Shown piece by piece: positions 37,541 to 46,081 of a stretch of DNA of 64,000 nucleotides (position 1 is the stretch's first letter; each line of letters begins with the position of its first letter). Both the position numbers and the translations under genes were made by a program. This stretch comes from Paracoccus marcusii (GTDB taxonomy: Bacteria > Pseudomonadota > Alphaproteobacteria > Rhodobacterales > Rhodobacteraceae). The stretch is taken from the NCBI RefSeq assembly GCF_028621715.1, contig NZ_CP117466.1:1622501-1686500 (forward strand), in the 5' to 3' direction. The notes beneath the pieces were generated by a model. That model ran no database searches. It saw only the letters and a program-made list of their open reading frames with translations, and was not told the origin of the DNA.

Positions 37541-39002
37541 GGGCGGTCTCAACCGGTCGTCGCAACATGGTCAGTTTCGGCGTTCGTGAGCAGCGCGTCC
37601 AGTGCCTCTGCCGGGGTTCTCCAGCCGAGGGTTTTGCGCGGACGTCCGTTGAGCGCAGCTGCAACAGCTTCGAGATCATCAGGACCGTGCAAGCTAAGAT
37701 CGGTGCCCTTGGGGAAGTATTGGCGCAGCAGCCCATTGGTGTTTTCATTTGTGCCGCGCTGCCATGGGCTGTGAGGATCGCAGAAGTAGACCGGCAGATC
37801 AGCGGCAACGGTCAGTTCGGCATGACGGGCCATCTCGGACCCCTGATCCCAAGACAGCGACCGCCGAAGATGGCGGGGCAGATGAACGATGCTCCGCACG
37901 ATGGCATCGCGCACGGCCTCGGCACCGTGACCCGCAAGAGGCGGCCCATTCTTCACGCGTGGTCCGTCACCATGCCCGGGCATCCGTGGAAGGTGCAGCA
38001 ACAGCGTTAAGCGCGTCTGCCGCTCGACCAGCGTGCCGATGGCAGAGCGGTTGAGGCCGATGATGAGGTCGCCTTCCCAATGGCCGGGGACGGCACGATC
38101 CGCAGCTTCGGCGGGGCGCTCGCTGATCATGATTTCGGATGTCACGAAGGATTTTCCTCGGCCGGCAGTCCGGGCACGGGGCACACGCAACGCTCGACCA
38201 GTGCGCAAACACGCCGTCAGCTCACGGCGCAGAGCGCCACGCCCCTGAATGTAGAGCGCCTGGTAGATGGCCTCGTGACTGATCCGCATGGTCTCGTCCC
38301 CTGGAAAGTCGATGCGCAACCGACCGGCAATCTGCTCGGGACTCCAGGCTTTGGCCCACCGACGCGATTGCCGCCGTCCATGTCGCCGGCCTTTCCAGGC
38401 TGTAGGCGGGCCAACAACGACCGAGCCACCCGGGTGCGAGATATGGCCGGAGAGCCTGTCCTGCACATACTGCCGCAAAGCCGCGTTCGTCGCCAGCTTT
38501 GCGGCCTTTGGCCGCTCGGCCGCGCGCTCGGCATGCCACTGGGCCGTGGTCGCACGATACTCAAACCCGCCGGAGCGTGTGGCGGCATTGCGACGGATCT
38601 CCCGCGAGATAGTCGACGCAGCGCGGCCAAGACGGCGGGCAATCTCACGCAAGCCGACATTCTGCACCAAGAGCAGAGCGATCTCTTCACGCTCTTCCAG
38701 GCACAGGTAGCGCCGAGACGGTGCCGCCGCGGATGGAGCTAGATGTGAAGGGGGCATGCCGCCAGCCTTTCGAAACCACCGTGTTCCGACCGGCTGCGAG
38801 ATGCCGGTCCGGGCGGCAGCGTCCTCGCTGGAAAGACCCAATGCAATCAGGGACCAGAAACGGCGCCGCTCCGACTGCCTTGCCACTCCCGGCCGCCCTG
38901 GTGAGCGCAATTTGCGCCTCGTCGACTGTTCGGATCTTCGTTTGCCTGTCGTCATCGCAACCTCCATCAGCAGAGTGTTGCGACGACCGGTTGAGACCGC
39001 CC
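37541..39002 (-). mobile_element. intact IS30-family insertion sequence
   Basis: The element is 1462 bp long, bounded by perfect 27-bp inverted repeats: GGGCGGTCTCAACCGGTCGT... at 37541-37567 and its exact reverse complement at 38976-39002. It holds one transposase gene on the minus strand. The bases outside the repeats (TCA on the left, AAT on the right) do not form a target duplication, so a rearrangement probably occurred next to it. The left flank is unrecognised sequence, and the right flank is the middle of another transposase. Confidence 0.92.
37549..38967 (-). CDS. IS30-family transposase
   Basis: This 472-residue DDE transposase appears intact. It has an N-terminal helix-turn-helix (FWSLIALGLSSEDAAARTGI), a second HTH typical of IS30 (YLCLEEREEIALLLVQNVGL ... 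SRE), and the catalytic domain with HWEGDLIIG, the second acidic residue in LSWDQGSEM and the glutamate in HSPWQRGTNENTNGLLRQYF. It fills nearly the whole element, its stop lying inside the left inverted repeat. Transposition is probably still possible. Confidence 0.92.
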   Translation of the reverse strand: MEVAMTTGKRRSEQSTRRKLRSPGRPGVARQSERRRFWSLIALGLSSEDAAARTGISQPVGTRWFRKAGGMPPSHLAPSAAAPSRRYLCLEEREEIALLLVQNVGLREIARRLGRAASTISREIRRNAATRSGGFEYRATTAQWHAERAAERPKAAKLATNAALRQYVQDRLSGHISHPGGSVVVGPPTAWKGRRHGRRQSRRWAKAWSPEQIAGRLRIDFPGDETMRISHEAIYQALYIQGRGALRRELTACLRTGRALRVPRARTAGRGKSFVTSEIMISERPAEAADRAVPGHWEGDLIIGLNRSAIGTLVERQTRLTLLLHLPRMPGHGDGPRVKNGPPLAGHGAEAVRDAIVRSIVHLPRHLRRSLSWDQGSEMARHAELTVAADLPVYFCDPHSPWQRGTNENTNGLLRQYFPKGTDLSLHGPDDLEAVAAALNGRPRKTLGWRTPAEALDALLTNAETDHVATTG

Positions 39003-39275
39003 AATACTCCTCTGTCGACTACCAGTCGCTGAAAACGCGGCATCCTGATCTCAATGAGCGAGCGCAGGAACTGTTACGACAACGCGATGATCGAGACGTT
39101 CTTCAAGACTCTCAAGTCCGAGCGGGTTTGGCTGGTCGACTGGCAATCCCACCAGCAGACTGAAAGCGCCGTCGCCAGATACATCGACGGGTTTTCTAAC
39201 CCCGTCAGGCGACATTCATTGCTTGGCTTCCAAAGCCCCACCGCCTTCGAGCGAATGGCCCCAGACATGAGCTAA
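39003..39275 (+). pseudogene. 3' remnant of an IS3-family transposase
   Basis: The frame starts abruptly at the IS30 right end with QYSSVDYQSLKTRH, then a deletion (apparently five bases of a GGCAT duplication) shifts to ILISMSERRNCYDNAMIETF and continues to FQSPTAFERMAPDMS and a stop. This is the last third of an OrfB DDE transposase including the catalytic glutamate region (NAMIETFFKTLKSE). The 5' part is missing on the other side of IS30, so it was removed by deletion. Confidence 0.8.
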
Positions 39276-39881
39276 ACGCTCTCTACAAAAGCCGGGCAAG
39301 TCCAATGATGGTGTGCTGCTTCAGTAGGTAATCACGATAAAGTGATGACCAGCGTCCTGCGGAGATTCCAGATCTTACAACCCAAGAGTGCGTAGAGTTT
39401 AAATTGCTCACCTTTAAGACTTTCTGCACTGTCTGCATTTGTTTTATCTAAACATTTCGGTACGTTTCACCTCCGTTTCAGCGATAATTCACGTTGCTGA
39501 GAGGCGACGTGTCCTGAGCAGATTTCGTTCGCTCGGAACGTATCACTGCTAGAGTTGCAGCCCATCTCGACTGGAACCGTACCGTTCGGTTCTTTCTTGG
39601 TCATGCATCTTCGCGTACATAATGTGGTAATGAAGGTTAACAGGGTCGCCGTCGCGGTCCTGCACTTGGCCCCTGCAGTATTTGCGCACGGGCCCCGATC
39701 GGAGCGAGGCCAGACCATGCGACACGGCATCCGACCCCATCCCCCGTGCCTGCACTGGCCGATCGCTTACTGACCCCTGAAGGGTGCCTTCGGGCGCCCC
39801 GGCAATTCCGATTACCTGATTGGCCCCCAGAGCTGTTCTGCGGGGACGGACCTCTTACGCCCCTGTTCTAAGGAGACGCCC
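39276..39881. other. intergenic stretch at the right edge of the island
   Basis: Over these 606 bases there is no strong gene. The part up to about 39500 is AT-rich and looks like island sequence; GC content rises after 39600. A weak minus-strand ORF at 39549-39740 is listed separately. AAGGAG at 39870-39875 serves the next gene. No copy of the tRNA-Arg 3' end was found here. Confidence 0.55.
39549..39740 (-). CDS. doubtful 63-residue ORF
   Basis: The minus-strand frame MGSDAVSHGLASLRSGPVRK ... VNLHYHIMYAKMHDQ has protein-like residues and GC-rich third positions, but only a weak ribosome-binding region. It may be a small gene or the remnant of one truncated at the island edge. No family is recognised. 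Confidence 0.25.
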   Translation of the reverse strand: MGSDAVSHGLASLRSGPVRKYCRGQVQDRDGDPVNLHYHIMYAKMHDQERTERYGSSRDGLQL

Positions 39882-41102
39882 ATGCCCGTCCTTACCCAAC
39901 TTGAAGGCACGACCATTACCGGAACCGTCGACTCTCCGGTGGTGACGCTGCCGCCCACCTCCGTGCTGAATGATTTCGGCGCCGGCCAGTCCTTTGACGG
40001 CTATCGCGTCCAGGACGATGAGACCGGACCGAACACCGTTACTGCCGGTGAGTTCCTGACGCCGATCATCGATGGAGAGCCCCTGCCGGGCACGTATCTA
40101 GGGTCCGGCGTCCTGTCGACAGCGGCCGCCAATATCGGTCAGCTGTCGGGTGCGTTGACCAACGGCGTCCGCCTGCAGGTAAATCCAGTGGACGTCGACT
40201 ATTTCCGCGACAATGACGGCAACGTGTATTTCATCAGCGATCAGCCCCTGACCGCAGACCGCCTTCAGGCGACCCTCACTGTTCGGGTCCTTGGTGTGAA
40301 CACGACCGTGACGGTTCCGCTCAACGAGGTGAACCAAACCATTGCAGGGCTGGACCCGACAGGGGCTCTGCGTGCCGCGCTGCCGCAAGTCACAGGATTG
40401 ACCCAGCAGGTGCTTGATACCGCCGTGATCAATACCACGATCAGCGGTGACGGGACGCTCGTGCTGGCGGATGACGATATCGAAATCGTGTGCTTTGCCG
40501 CCGGCACCCTGATCGACACGCCGGATGGGCCGGTGGCCGTCCAGACCCTTCGCCCGGGCGATCTGGTCATGACGCGCGACAACGGGGCGCAGCCGCTGCG
40601 CTGGACGGGATCGCAGCGCCTGTCCGCGGTGGCGCTGGCGCGCAATCCGCGCCTGACGCCGGTCCGCATCGCGGCAGGTGCCCTAGGCATCAACACACCG
40701 TCCCGGGATCTGATTGTCTCTCCCCAGCATCGGGTGCTGGTGCGGTCCCGGATCGCGCAGCGCATGTTCGGTACGTTCGAGGTGCTGGTCGCGGCCAAGC
40801 AGCTGCTGTCGCTGGACGGGTTCGAACTGGCCACCGATCTGGCCGAGGTCGAATATTTCCACATCATGTTCGACCGCCACGAGGTAATCCGGTCCAACGG
40901 GGCGGATACCGAATCGCTCTATACCGGCGTGCAGGCCCTGCGCATGGTCGGCCCGGCCGCACGGCAAGAGCTGCTGACCCTGTTTCCGGACCTGGTCGAT
41001 GCGGGTCGCGCGACCCTTCCCGCACGCGATCTTCCGCAGAACAGGATGGTGCGCAAGATGGCCGAACGCCATCAGCGCAACGCCTGCGCACTGGTGGGCT
41101 GA
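39882..41102 (+). CDS. Hint-domain (Hedgehog/intein-type) protein
   Basis: In this 406-residue protein residues about 200-340 form a Hint domain of the type abundant in Rhodobacteraceae secreted proteins: it opens CFAAGTLIDTPDGPVAV, continues TLRPGDLVMTRDNG and contains VSPQHRVLVRS. Such domains have autocatalytic protein-cleavage ability. The first 200 residues are a Thr/Val-rich extracellular-like region without an N-terminal signal peptide, so export would need a different route such as type I secretion. AAGGAGACGCCC precedes the ATG. It lies at the border between the island and opgGHC; codon use is core-like. Confidence 0.82.
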   Translation: MPVLTQLEGTTITGTVDSPVVTLPPTSVLNDFGAGQSFDGYRVQDDETGPNTVTAGEFLTPIIDGEPLPGTYLGSGVLSTAAANIGQLSGALTNGVRLQVNPVDVDYFRDNDGNVYFISDQPLTADRLQATLTVRVLGVNTTVTVPLNEVNQTIAGLDPTGALRAALPQVTGLTQQVLDTAVINTTISGDGTLVLADDDIEIVCFAAGTLIDTPDGPVAVQTLRPGDLVMTRDNGAQPLRWTGSQRLSAVALARNPRLTPVRIAAGALGINTPSRDLIVSPQHRVLVRSRIAQRMFGTFEVLVAAKQLLSLDGFELATDLAEVEYFHIMFDRHEVIRSNGADTESLYTGVQALRMVGPAARQELLTLFPDLVDAGRATLPARDLPQNRMVRKMAERHQRNACALVG

Positions 41103-41122
41103 ACCGCCGGCGCGACAGCAAG

Positions 41123-41149
41123 AAGGCCGCCCATCACGGGCGGCCTTTT
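41123..41149. terminator. bidirectional terminator between the Hint gene and opgC
   Basis: AAGGCCGCCC (41123-41132) and GGGCGGCCTT (41138-41147) form a perfect 10-bp stem followed by TT. It lies between convergent genes and can serve both. Confidence 0.8.
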
Positions 41150-41153
41150 CGAT

Positions 41154-42278
41154 TCAGGCCCGTCGTGCCTTGCGGGCACGCTGCCAGGGGGCGCCGTGCT
41201 CCAGCCACAGGGCCGACACCCACCACAGCGCCACGCAGGCCCACAGATCGACCGCAAGACGCCGCCACGTGGGCTGGTCCGCGGGGGTCATCTGGAACGC
41301 GTCGCCCAGCACCGACAGCAGCACGCAGGCCACGAAGGCGAACAGTCCGCCCTTGCCGATCTGCTGCAATGCGACGCCGGGGCGGGTGGCCGCCAGCCAT
41401 TCCATCGGCCGCGCCAGGGGGACCGAGACCAGCCACGCGGCGGCGACGATCGCCAGATAGCGGGTGCCGTCCAGGCTCCATTTGTCGATGGTGCCATAGA
41501 CCTGCATCAGCGCTTGGCGAAACGCCAGCGCGGGCTCTCCGATCCGGGCGCCGATGACGATGGCGCTGCCGAAGGCGAACATGCCGATCGCCAGCACGGT
41601 CAGCACGTGCCGCCACGGCCACAGAACCGCCATGATCGTCTGGCGATAGAGGCCGATCGCCGTACCTGTATAGAACAGCATCTGCCAGCCGAACGGGTTG
41701 AACAGGAAGCCGTTCTCGGTCCGGTGGTTCGGGATCATCGCGTTCAGTTCGGGCGCGTGCCACCACAGCAGGACCGACCCCAGCGCCACGATCAGCGGCC
41801 AGCGCAGCATCAGCGGCACCACGACCACCGAAAGGGTGATCAGGATCACGTAGACGGCCAGCACATCGATGATGTTGGGCTGGACCCAGAAGGTGGCGAC
41901 CGTGCCGACGAAGCCCAACGGGTTCTCCAGGATCCAGATCGCGTACTGGTTCCAGATCGCCGTGTGCGGACGATCCAGCGCCAACAGGGCCGCCGACAGC
42001 AGGGCCATCAGTACTGCGCCGATCAGCATGGCGCGCCAGACCTCGAACGCGCGGCGGGCGAACCGGCGCTGGGCCATGCGGCGTCCCTCGCGAGTTTCAA
42101 CGCTGCGCCAGACGAGGCCCACCAGGAAGCCGGACAGCAGCACGAACATCTCGGACGCATCGAAGATCGAGAAGTTCGGCAGCGTCGTCCCCCGCAGGAC
42201 CGAGATCGGCATGTGGTTGATCATGATGCTGACCAGCGCGTAGCCGCGCAGCATATCCAGCGCAATCAGACGGTTCAT
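41154..42278 (-). CDS. opgC: OpgC-family membrane protein
   Basis: OpgC proteins are polytopic membrane acyltransferases that add succinyl groups to osmoregulated periplasmic glucans. The 374-residue product has about ten hydrophobic helices and the family start RLIALDMLRGYALVSIMINH. ATG 42278 overlaps the opgH stop (ATGA), so the longer frame start at 42296 is not preferred. It is third in an opgG-opgH-opgC unit, which supports the function. Confidence 0.85.
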   Translation of the reverse strand: MNRLIALDMLRGYALVSIMINHMPISVLRGTTLPNFSIFDASEMFVLLSGFLVGLVWRSVETREGRRMAQRRFARRAFEVWRAMLIGAVLMALLSAALLALDRPHTAIWNQYAIWILENPLGFVGTVATFWVQPNIIDVLAVYVILITLSVVVVPLMLRWPLIVALGSVLLWWHAPELNAMIPNHRTENGFLFNPFGWQMLFYTGTAIGLYRQTIMAVLWPWRHVLTVLAIGMFAFGSAIVIGARIGEPALAFRQALMQVYGTIDKWSLDGTRYLAIVAAAWLVSVPLARPMEWLAATRPGVALQQIGKGGLFAFVACVLLSVLGDAFQMTPADQPTWRRLAVDLWACVALWWVSALWLEHGAPWQRARKARRA

Positions 42279-44392
42279 GCGGGCAACCGGCTCCACCGGG
42301 TCAGGAGGGCCGGATCCAGCAGCATGGCGTCCGTTTCGGTGCGATCCATGTCGTCAAGGGCGGCGACCTGTCCGCTGGCATGCTCGATCTTGGCGCCGGC
42401 GGTGATCCGGGCCAGGCGGACCGCGCGGGGCAGGTCGTCGGGCAGGGGGGCCAGCATCGCGACATGGCGCGCCAGCAGGTCCGCGTCGGACCCAAGCCGC
42501 AGCAGGCTGTCGCGCCCGGTCATGGCCTGGGGCAGGGACCGGCTGATGGCCGCGGCCTCTGTCAGGATGGCGGGGGGATCGCGTTCTTCGGGGGTGACCA
42601 GCAGGCCGCGCAGACGTGCCCACCGGCCGAAGACCGGGCTGGCCGACAGACGCGAGGTCAGAGGCGACAGGATCAGCCCCGCCAGGATCGGCGACAGCCA
42701 GATCAGCTGGGCAGGAGAGAAGGTCGCCAGCACGATCAGCGTGCCCAGGCCCAGGACGACATGCGCCCAGTGATGGCGCAGCACCACGCCCCAGGACGGC
42801 ATCGACCCGGCGCGGGTCTGCGCGTTCCAACCGCTGTCGCGGCCCGACAGGATCTCGAAGATCTGGCGGGTCTGGACCAGCATCTGCACGGGCGCGATCA
42901 GCGCGGACAGGACCGTCTCGAAGATGGCGCTGGCAAAGATGCGTACGCGGCCGCCGGAATTGCGCGCCAGGGGACGCGCCCAGGCCCGGAAGGTCGCGAT
43001 GAACTTGGGCAGAAGCAGCAGGCCCATGGCGATGGCGAACAGCCACAGCATCCGGCGGCTGTCGAAGACCGGCCATTCGGGGAACAGCTGATAGGCGTTG
43101 GGGAAATATTCCGGCGTCGACAGCAGCACGGTGGCCGACAGGACCAGACCCACCAGGATCAGGGCCAGCCACAGCGGGCTCATCAGAAAGCCCATGATGC
43201 CGATGATCATGTGCGCCCGGCTGACACCGCGCAGGCCCTTGACCCCCAGCAGGCGGGAATGCTGCAGGTTGCCCTGCGCCCAACGGCGTTCGCGCACGGC
43301 CATGTCCAGCAGCGTGGGCGGGCATCCCTCATAGCTGCCGCGCAGGTCGTGATCCAGGCGCACGGCCCATCCGGCCCGGCACAGGGCGGCGGCTTCGACG
43401 AAATCGTGGCTGAGGATGGTGCCCCCGAAGGGCGGATTGCCGGGCAGGCGGGGCAGGCCGCAGGCCTGGGCAAAGGCGCTGACGCGGATGATCGCGTTGT
43501 GACCCCAGTAGTTGCCGGTATCGCCCGACCACGCGGCCACGCCGCGCGCGATCATCGGGCCATAGACGCGGCCCGCGAACTGGGTCAGGCGGGCAAAGAT
43601 CGTCTCTCCGCCGACCAGCATGGGCATGGTCTGGATCAGGCCCGCCTGGGGGTCCGCCGACATGCGCGCCGACAATGCGCGGATGGTGGCGCCCGACATC
43701 ACGCTGTCGGCGTCCAGCACGACCATCTGGTCATAGCGTCCGCCCCATTGGCGCACGAATTCCGCCAGATTGCCCGACTTCCGATCGTCGTTGGACAGGC
43801 GGCGGCGATACCACAGGGGCAGCGGCGACAGGGCGCGGGCGCGGTCGATCACCAGCGTCTCGTTGACAGCGATGGCGGGGTCGCGGGTGTCCGACAGCAC
43901 GAAGATCTCGGTCCGATCGGCCATGCCCTCGGCCTCCAGCTCTCGGGCAAGGGCGACCAGAAGGCCCGTGCTGGTCGCGACATCCTCGTGATAGATCGGC
44001 ATGACGACGACGACGCGGGCATCGTTCGGCCCATCCGGCGTGGTCAGGCGGGGGGCCAGGAACCCGGCCAGCGTCCCGCAGAAGGAAAAGCCCACCCAGG
44101 CAAAAGTCGGCACGAACAGCACCAGCAGCGCGATCTGCATCGGCGTGGGATCGGCGCCGAAGGCCGCCAGCATCTGCGAAAAGCCCACGACGGCCAGGAC
44201 CGCGGTGCCGCCAAAGGCGATGAGCCGCGCCAGCCAGACGCGAAGGCTGTTCATGCGCCGCGTGGGCCCCGCCTGCGGGTGGCGCGCGAAATCCTGCACG
44301 GGCATCGTCAGCGGCGCCAGAGGCGGCACAACGGGTGCCACGGCCGGCGCGTCGGAACGACCGGCCGTCGTCATGTCATGGTCCATGGTCAT
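42275..44392 (-). CDS. opgH: glucans biosynthesis glucosyltransferase H
   Basis: OpgH polymerises glucose from UDP-glucose into the backbone of periplasmic glucans. The 705-residue product has several membrane helices and a GT2 glycosyltransferase domain: VVVMPIYHEDVATSTGL, VVLDADSVMSG with the DxD motif, and RERRWAQGNLQHSRLL with the (Q/R)xxRW-like motif. ATG 44392 overlaps the opgG stop (ATGA). In E. coli OpgH also moonlights as a cell-size regulator; nothing here tests that. Confidence 0.94.
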   Translation of the reverse strand: MTMDHDMTTAGRSDAPAVAPVVPPLAPLTMPVQDFARHPQAGPTRRMNSLRVWLARLIAFGGTAVLAVVGFSQMLAAFGADPTPMQIALLVLFVPTFAWVGFSFCGTLAGFLAPRLTTPDGPNDARVVVVMPIYHEDVATSTGLLVALARELEAEGMADRTEIFVLSDTRDPAIAVNETLVIDRARALSPLPLWYRRRLSNDDRKSGNLAEFVRQWGGRYDQMVVLDADSVMSGATIRALSARMSADPQAGLIQTMPMLVGGETIFARLTQFAGRVYGPMIARGVAAWSGDTGNYWGHNAIIRVSAFAQACGLPRLPGNPPFGGTILSHDFVEAAALCRAGWAVRLDHDLRGSYEGCPPTLLDMAVRERRWAQGNLQHSRLLGVKGLRGVSRAHMIIGIMGFLMSPLWLALILVGLVLSATVLLSTPEYFPNAYQLFPEWPVFDSRRMLWLFAIAMGLLLLPKFIATFRAWARPLARNSGGRVRIFASAIFETVLSALIAPVQMLVQTRQIFEILSGRDSGWNAQTRAGSMPSWGVVLRHHWAHVVLGLGTLIVLATFSPAQLIWLSPILAGLILSPLTSRLSASPVFGRWARLRGLLVTPEERDPPAILTEAAAISRSLPQAMTGRDSLLRLGSDADLLARHVAMLAPLPDDLPRAVRLARITAGAKIEHASGQVAALDDMDRTETDAMLLDPALLTRWSRLPA

Positions 44393-45951
44393 GCCGTCCA
44401 GCGCGTCAGCCAGGTCTCGCTGAGGGCGAGGCCGTCGGGATCGGTCAACAGCGCGCTAAGTTCGGACAGCTGCGTCCGCCCCGGTTCGAATTCGAATGCC
44501 AGGCGCAGCACGCCCTGTTCCGGCAGCGGTTTCAGATAGGCATGCGCGATCCGGCCCTCGGACGCGCTGACCTGATAGTTGGGCAGCGTCTCGCGGAACA
44601 TGCCAAGATCGAAATCGATGATATAGCTGCGCGTCGTCTCGACATTGATCGACCGGCCGGACCGCACCTGCCGGACCTTGGCCAACGGCAGGTTGCTGGG
44701 CGGCAGACCCGCAAAGCTGAGGCGATAGCGGAACTCGGTCCGCTCTCCGCCGGGGATCGTGTCGGAGGGCAGCCAGTAGCTGACGATGTTGTCGTTGAAC
44801 TCGTTCTCGACCGGGATCTCGATCAGGCGCACCTCGCCCGCGCCCCAATCGCCCTCGGGCTCGATCCAGGCAGAGGGACGCAGATGGTACATCGCCTCGG
44901 CATCCTGATAGGTCTCGAAGTCGCGGGGCCGCTGGACCAGGCCAAAGCCGCGCGGATCGGTGTCGACGAAACTGCTGATCTGCAGGTTGCGCGGCGACAT
45001 CAGCCCGCGCCACAGCGACTGGCCCGCACCGGTCTGCATCTGCAGCCCGTCGCTGTCGTGGCAGGCGGGGCGATAGTCGTCGACGACCCGGCGGCTGGCC
45101 GGGCTGAACCAGAACATCGACGTCAGCGGCGCCAGGCCCGTCTCGCGCAGATCGACGCGCGGGAACAGCGCGACGCGGGTCCGCACCATGGTCACCGCGC
45201 CGGGCGTCACGTCGAACTGGAACGCCGCCGCGACCGACTTGCTGTCCAGGATCGCATAGATGCGGACGCTTTCCGCGCCGGGCTTGGGCTCGACGATCCA
45301 GAAGTCGGTGAACAGCGGGAATTCCTCGCCGTCGGGGCTGCCGGTCTTGATGGCCAGGCCGCGCGCGGACAGGCCGTACAACGTGCCGCGCGCCACCGCG
45401 CGGAAATAGCTGGCGCCCTGAAAGACGATGAACTCGTCCATGACGCCGGGGCGGTTCAGTGGCGTGCGCATCCGGAACCCGGACCAGCCCATGTTGCCGA
45501 TCGTGTTTAGGTCCGGGCCGTTGGGGAAATAGCGTTCGTCGAATTCCAGCAGCGCCGGGTCGAACGGGATCGGCCGGGTGACGCCGTCGCGGACCAGGTT
45601 GATCTGCACCGGTTCATAAAAGATCGAACCGGGCGACAGCAGGTCCACCCGGAAGGTCGCGTTGCCCGCCAGCGGGTCCTGGTCGCGGCGGAAACGGATG
45701 CCGCGATACTGGTCATAGTCCAGGTTGGCAAAGCTGCCGACCAGTTCCGCGACCGGCTGGACGTAAAGGCGCGCGGACCGCTCCTGCGCCAGAGTCGCGA
45801 CCTGTTCAAAGTCGAAGGGCTGCGGGGCAGGGGGCCCGAAGGCTGCGGGGTCCACGCCTTCGGCAGGCGCCTGGGCCTGTGCCGGGACCGCCATCAGCGA
45901 TCCACCGGCAGCCAGGGCGGTGGCAGCATTGAGAAATTGACGACGTTTCAT
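44389..45951 (-). CDS. opgG: periplasmic glucan biosynthesis protein, OpgG/OpgD family
   Basis: OpgG and OpgD are periplasmic proteins needed for glucan backbone formation and branching. The 520-residue product starts MKRRQFLNAATALAAGGS with a twin-arginine signal (RRQFL), which is the OpgD style of export; E. coli OpgG uses Sec. The body has family stretches such as YDQYRGIRFRRD and VENEFNDNIVSYW. It is first in the operon with opgH and opgC, so it is named opgG by position, though opgD is possible. Confidence 0.88.
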   Translation of the reverse strand: MKRRQFLNAATALAAGGSLMAVPAQAQAPAEGVDPAAFGPPAPQPFDFEQVATLAQERSARLYVQPVAELVGSFANLDYDQYRGIRFRRDQDPLAGNATFRVDLLSPGSIFYEPVQINLVRDGVTRPIPFDPALLEFDERYFPNGPDLNTIGNMGWSGFRMRTPLNRPGVMDEFIVFQGASYFRAVARGTLYGLSARGLAIKTGSPDGEEFPLFTDFWIVEPKPGAESVRIYAILDSKSVAAAFQFDVTPGAVTMVRTRVALFPRVDLRETGLAPLTSMFWFSPASRRVVDDYRPACHDSDGLQMQTGAGQSLWRGLMSPRNLQISSFVDTDPRGFGLVQRPRDFETYQDAEAMYHLRPSAWIEPEGDWGAGEVRLIEIPVENEFNDNIVSYWLPSDTIPGGERTEFRYRLSFAGLPPSNLPLAKVRQVRSGRSINVETTRSYIIDFDLGMFRETLPNYQVSASEGRIAHAYLKPLPEQGVLRLAFEFEPGRTQLSELSALLTDPDGLALSETWLTRWTA

Positions 45952-45980
45952 ATCCGGGGATGTCTCGACAAGGATAAGCG

Positions 45981-46009
45981 AATATACGCGGCACGCCGCA
46001 GTGCAGCAA
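45981..46009 (-). promoter_or_regulatory. candidate promoter of opgGHC
   Basis: On the minus strand TTGCTG (46009-46004) and TATATT (45986-45981) are 17 bases apart, about 30 bases ahead of the opgG start. The -10 match is good. Confidence 0.5.
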
Positions 46010-46081
46010 GCATGCCGGGCGGTTTGCTCGCTTATCGGCCGATATGGGCCCGCCGGGCAAGCAGGAATCGGCCTTATCGGT

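Noticed and set aside
39700..39881. An attR copy of the tRNA-Arg 3' end at the right edge of the island
   Set aside because: No stretch matching GTTCGAATCGCTCCGGGTGC was found there or elsewhere in the window.
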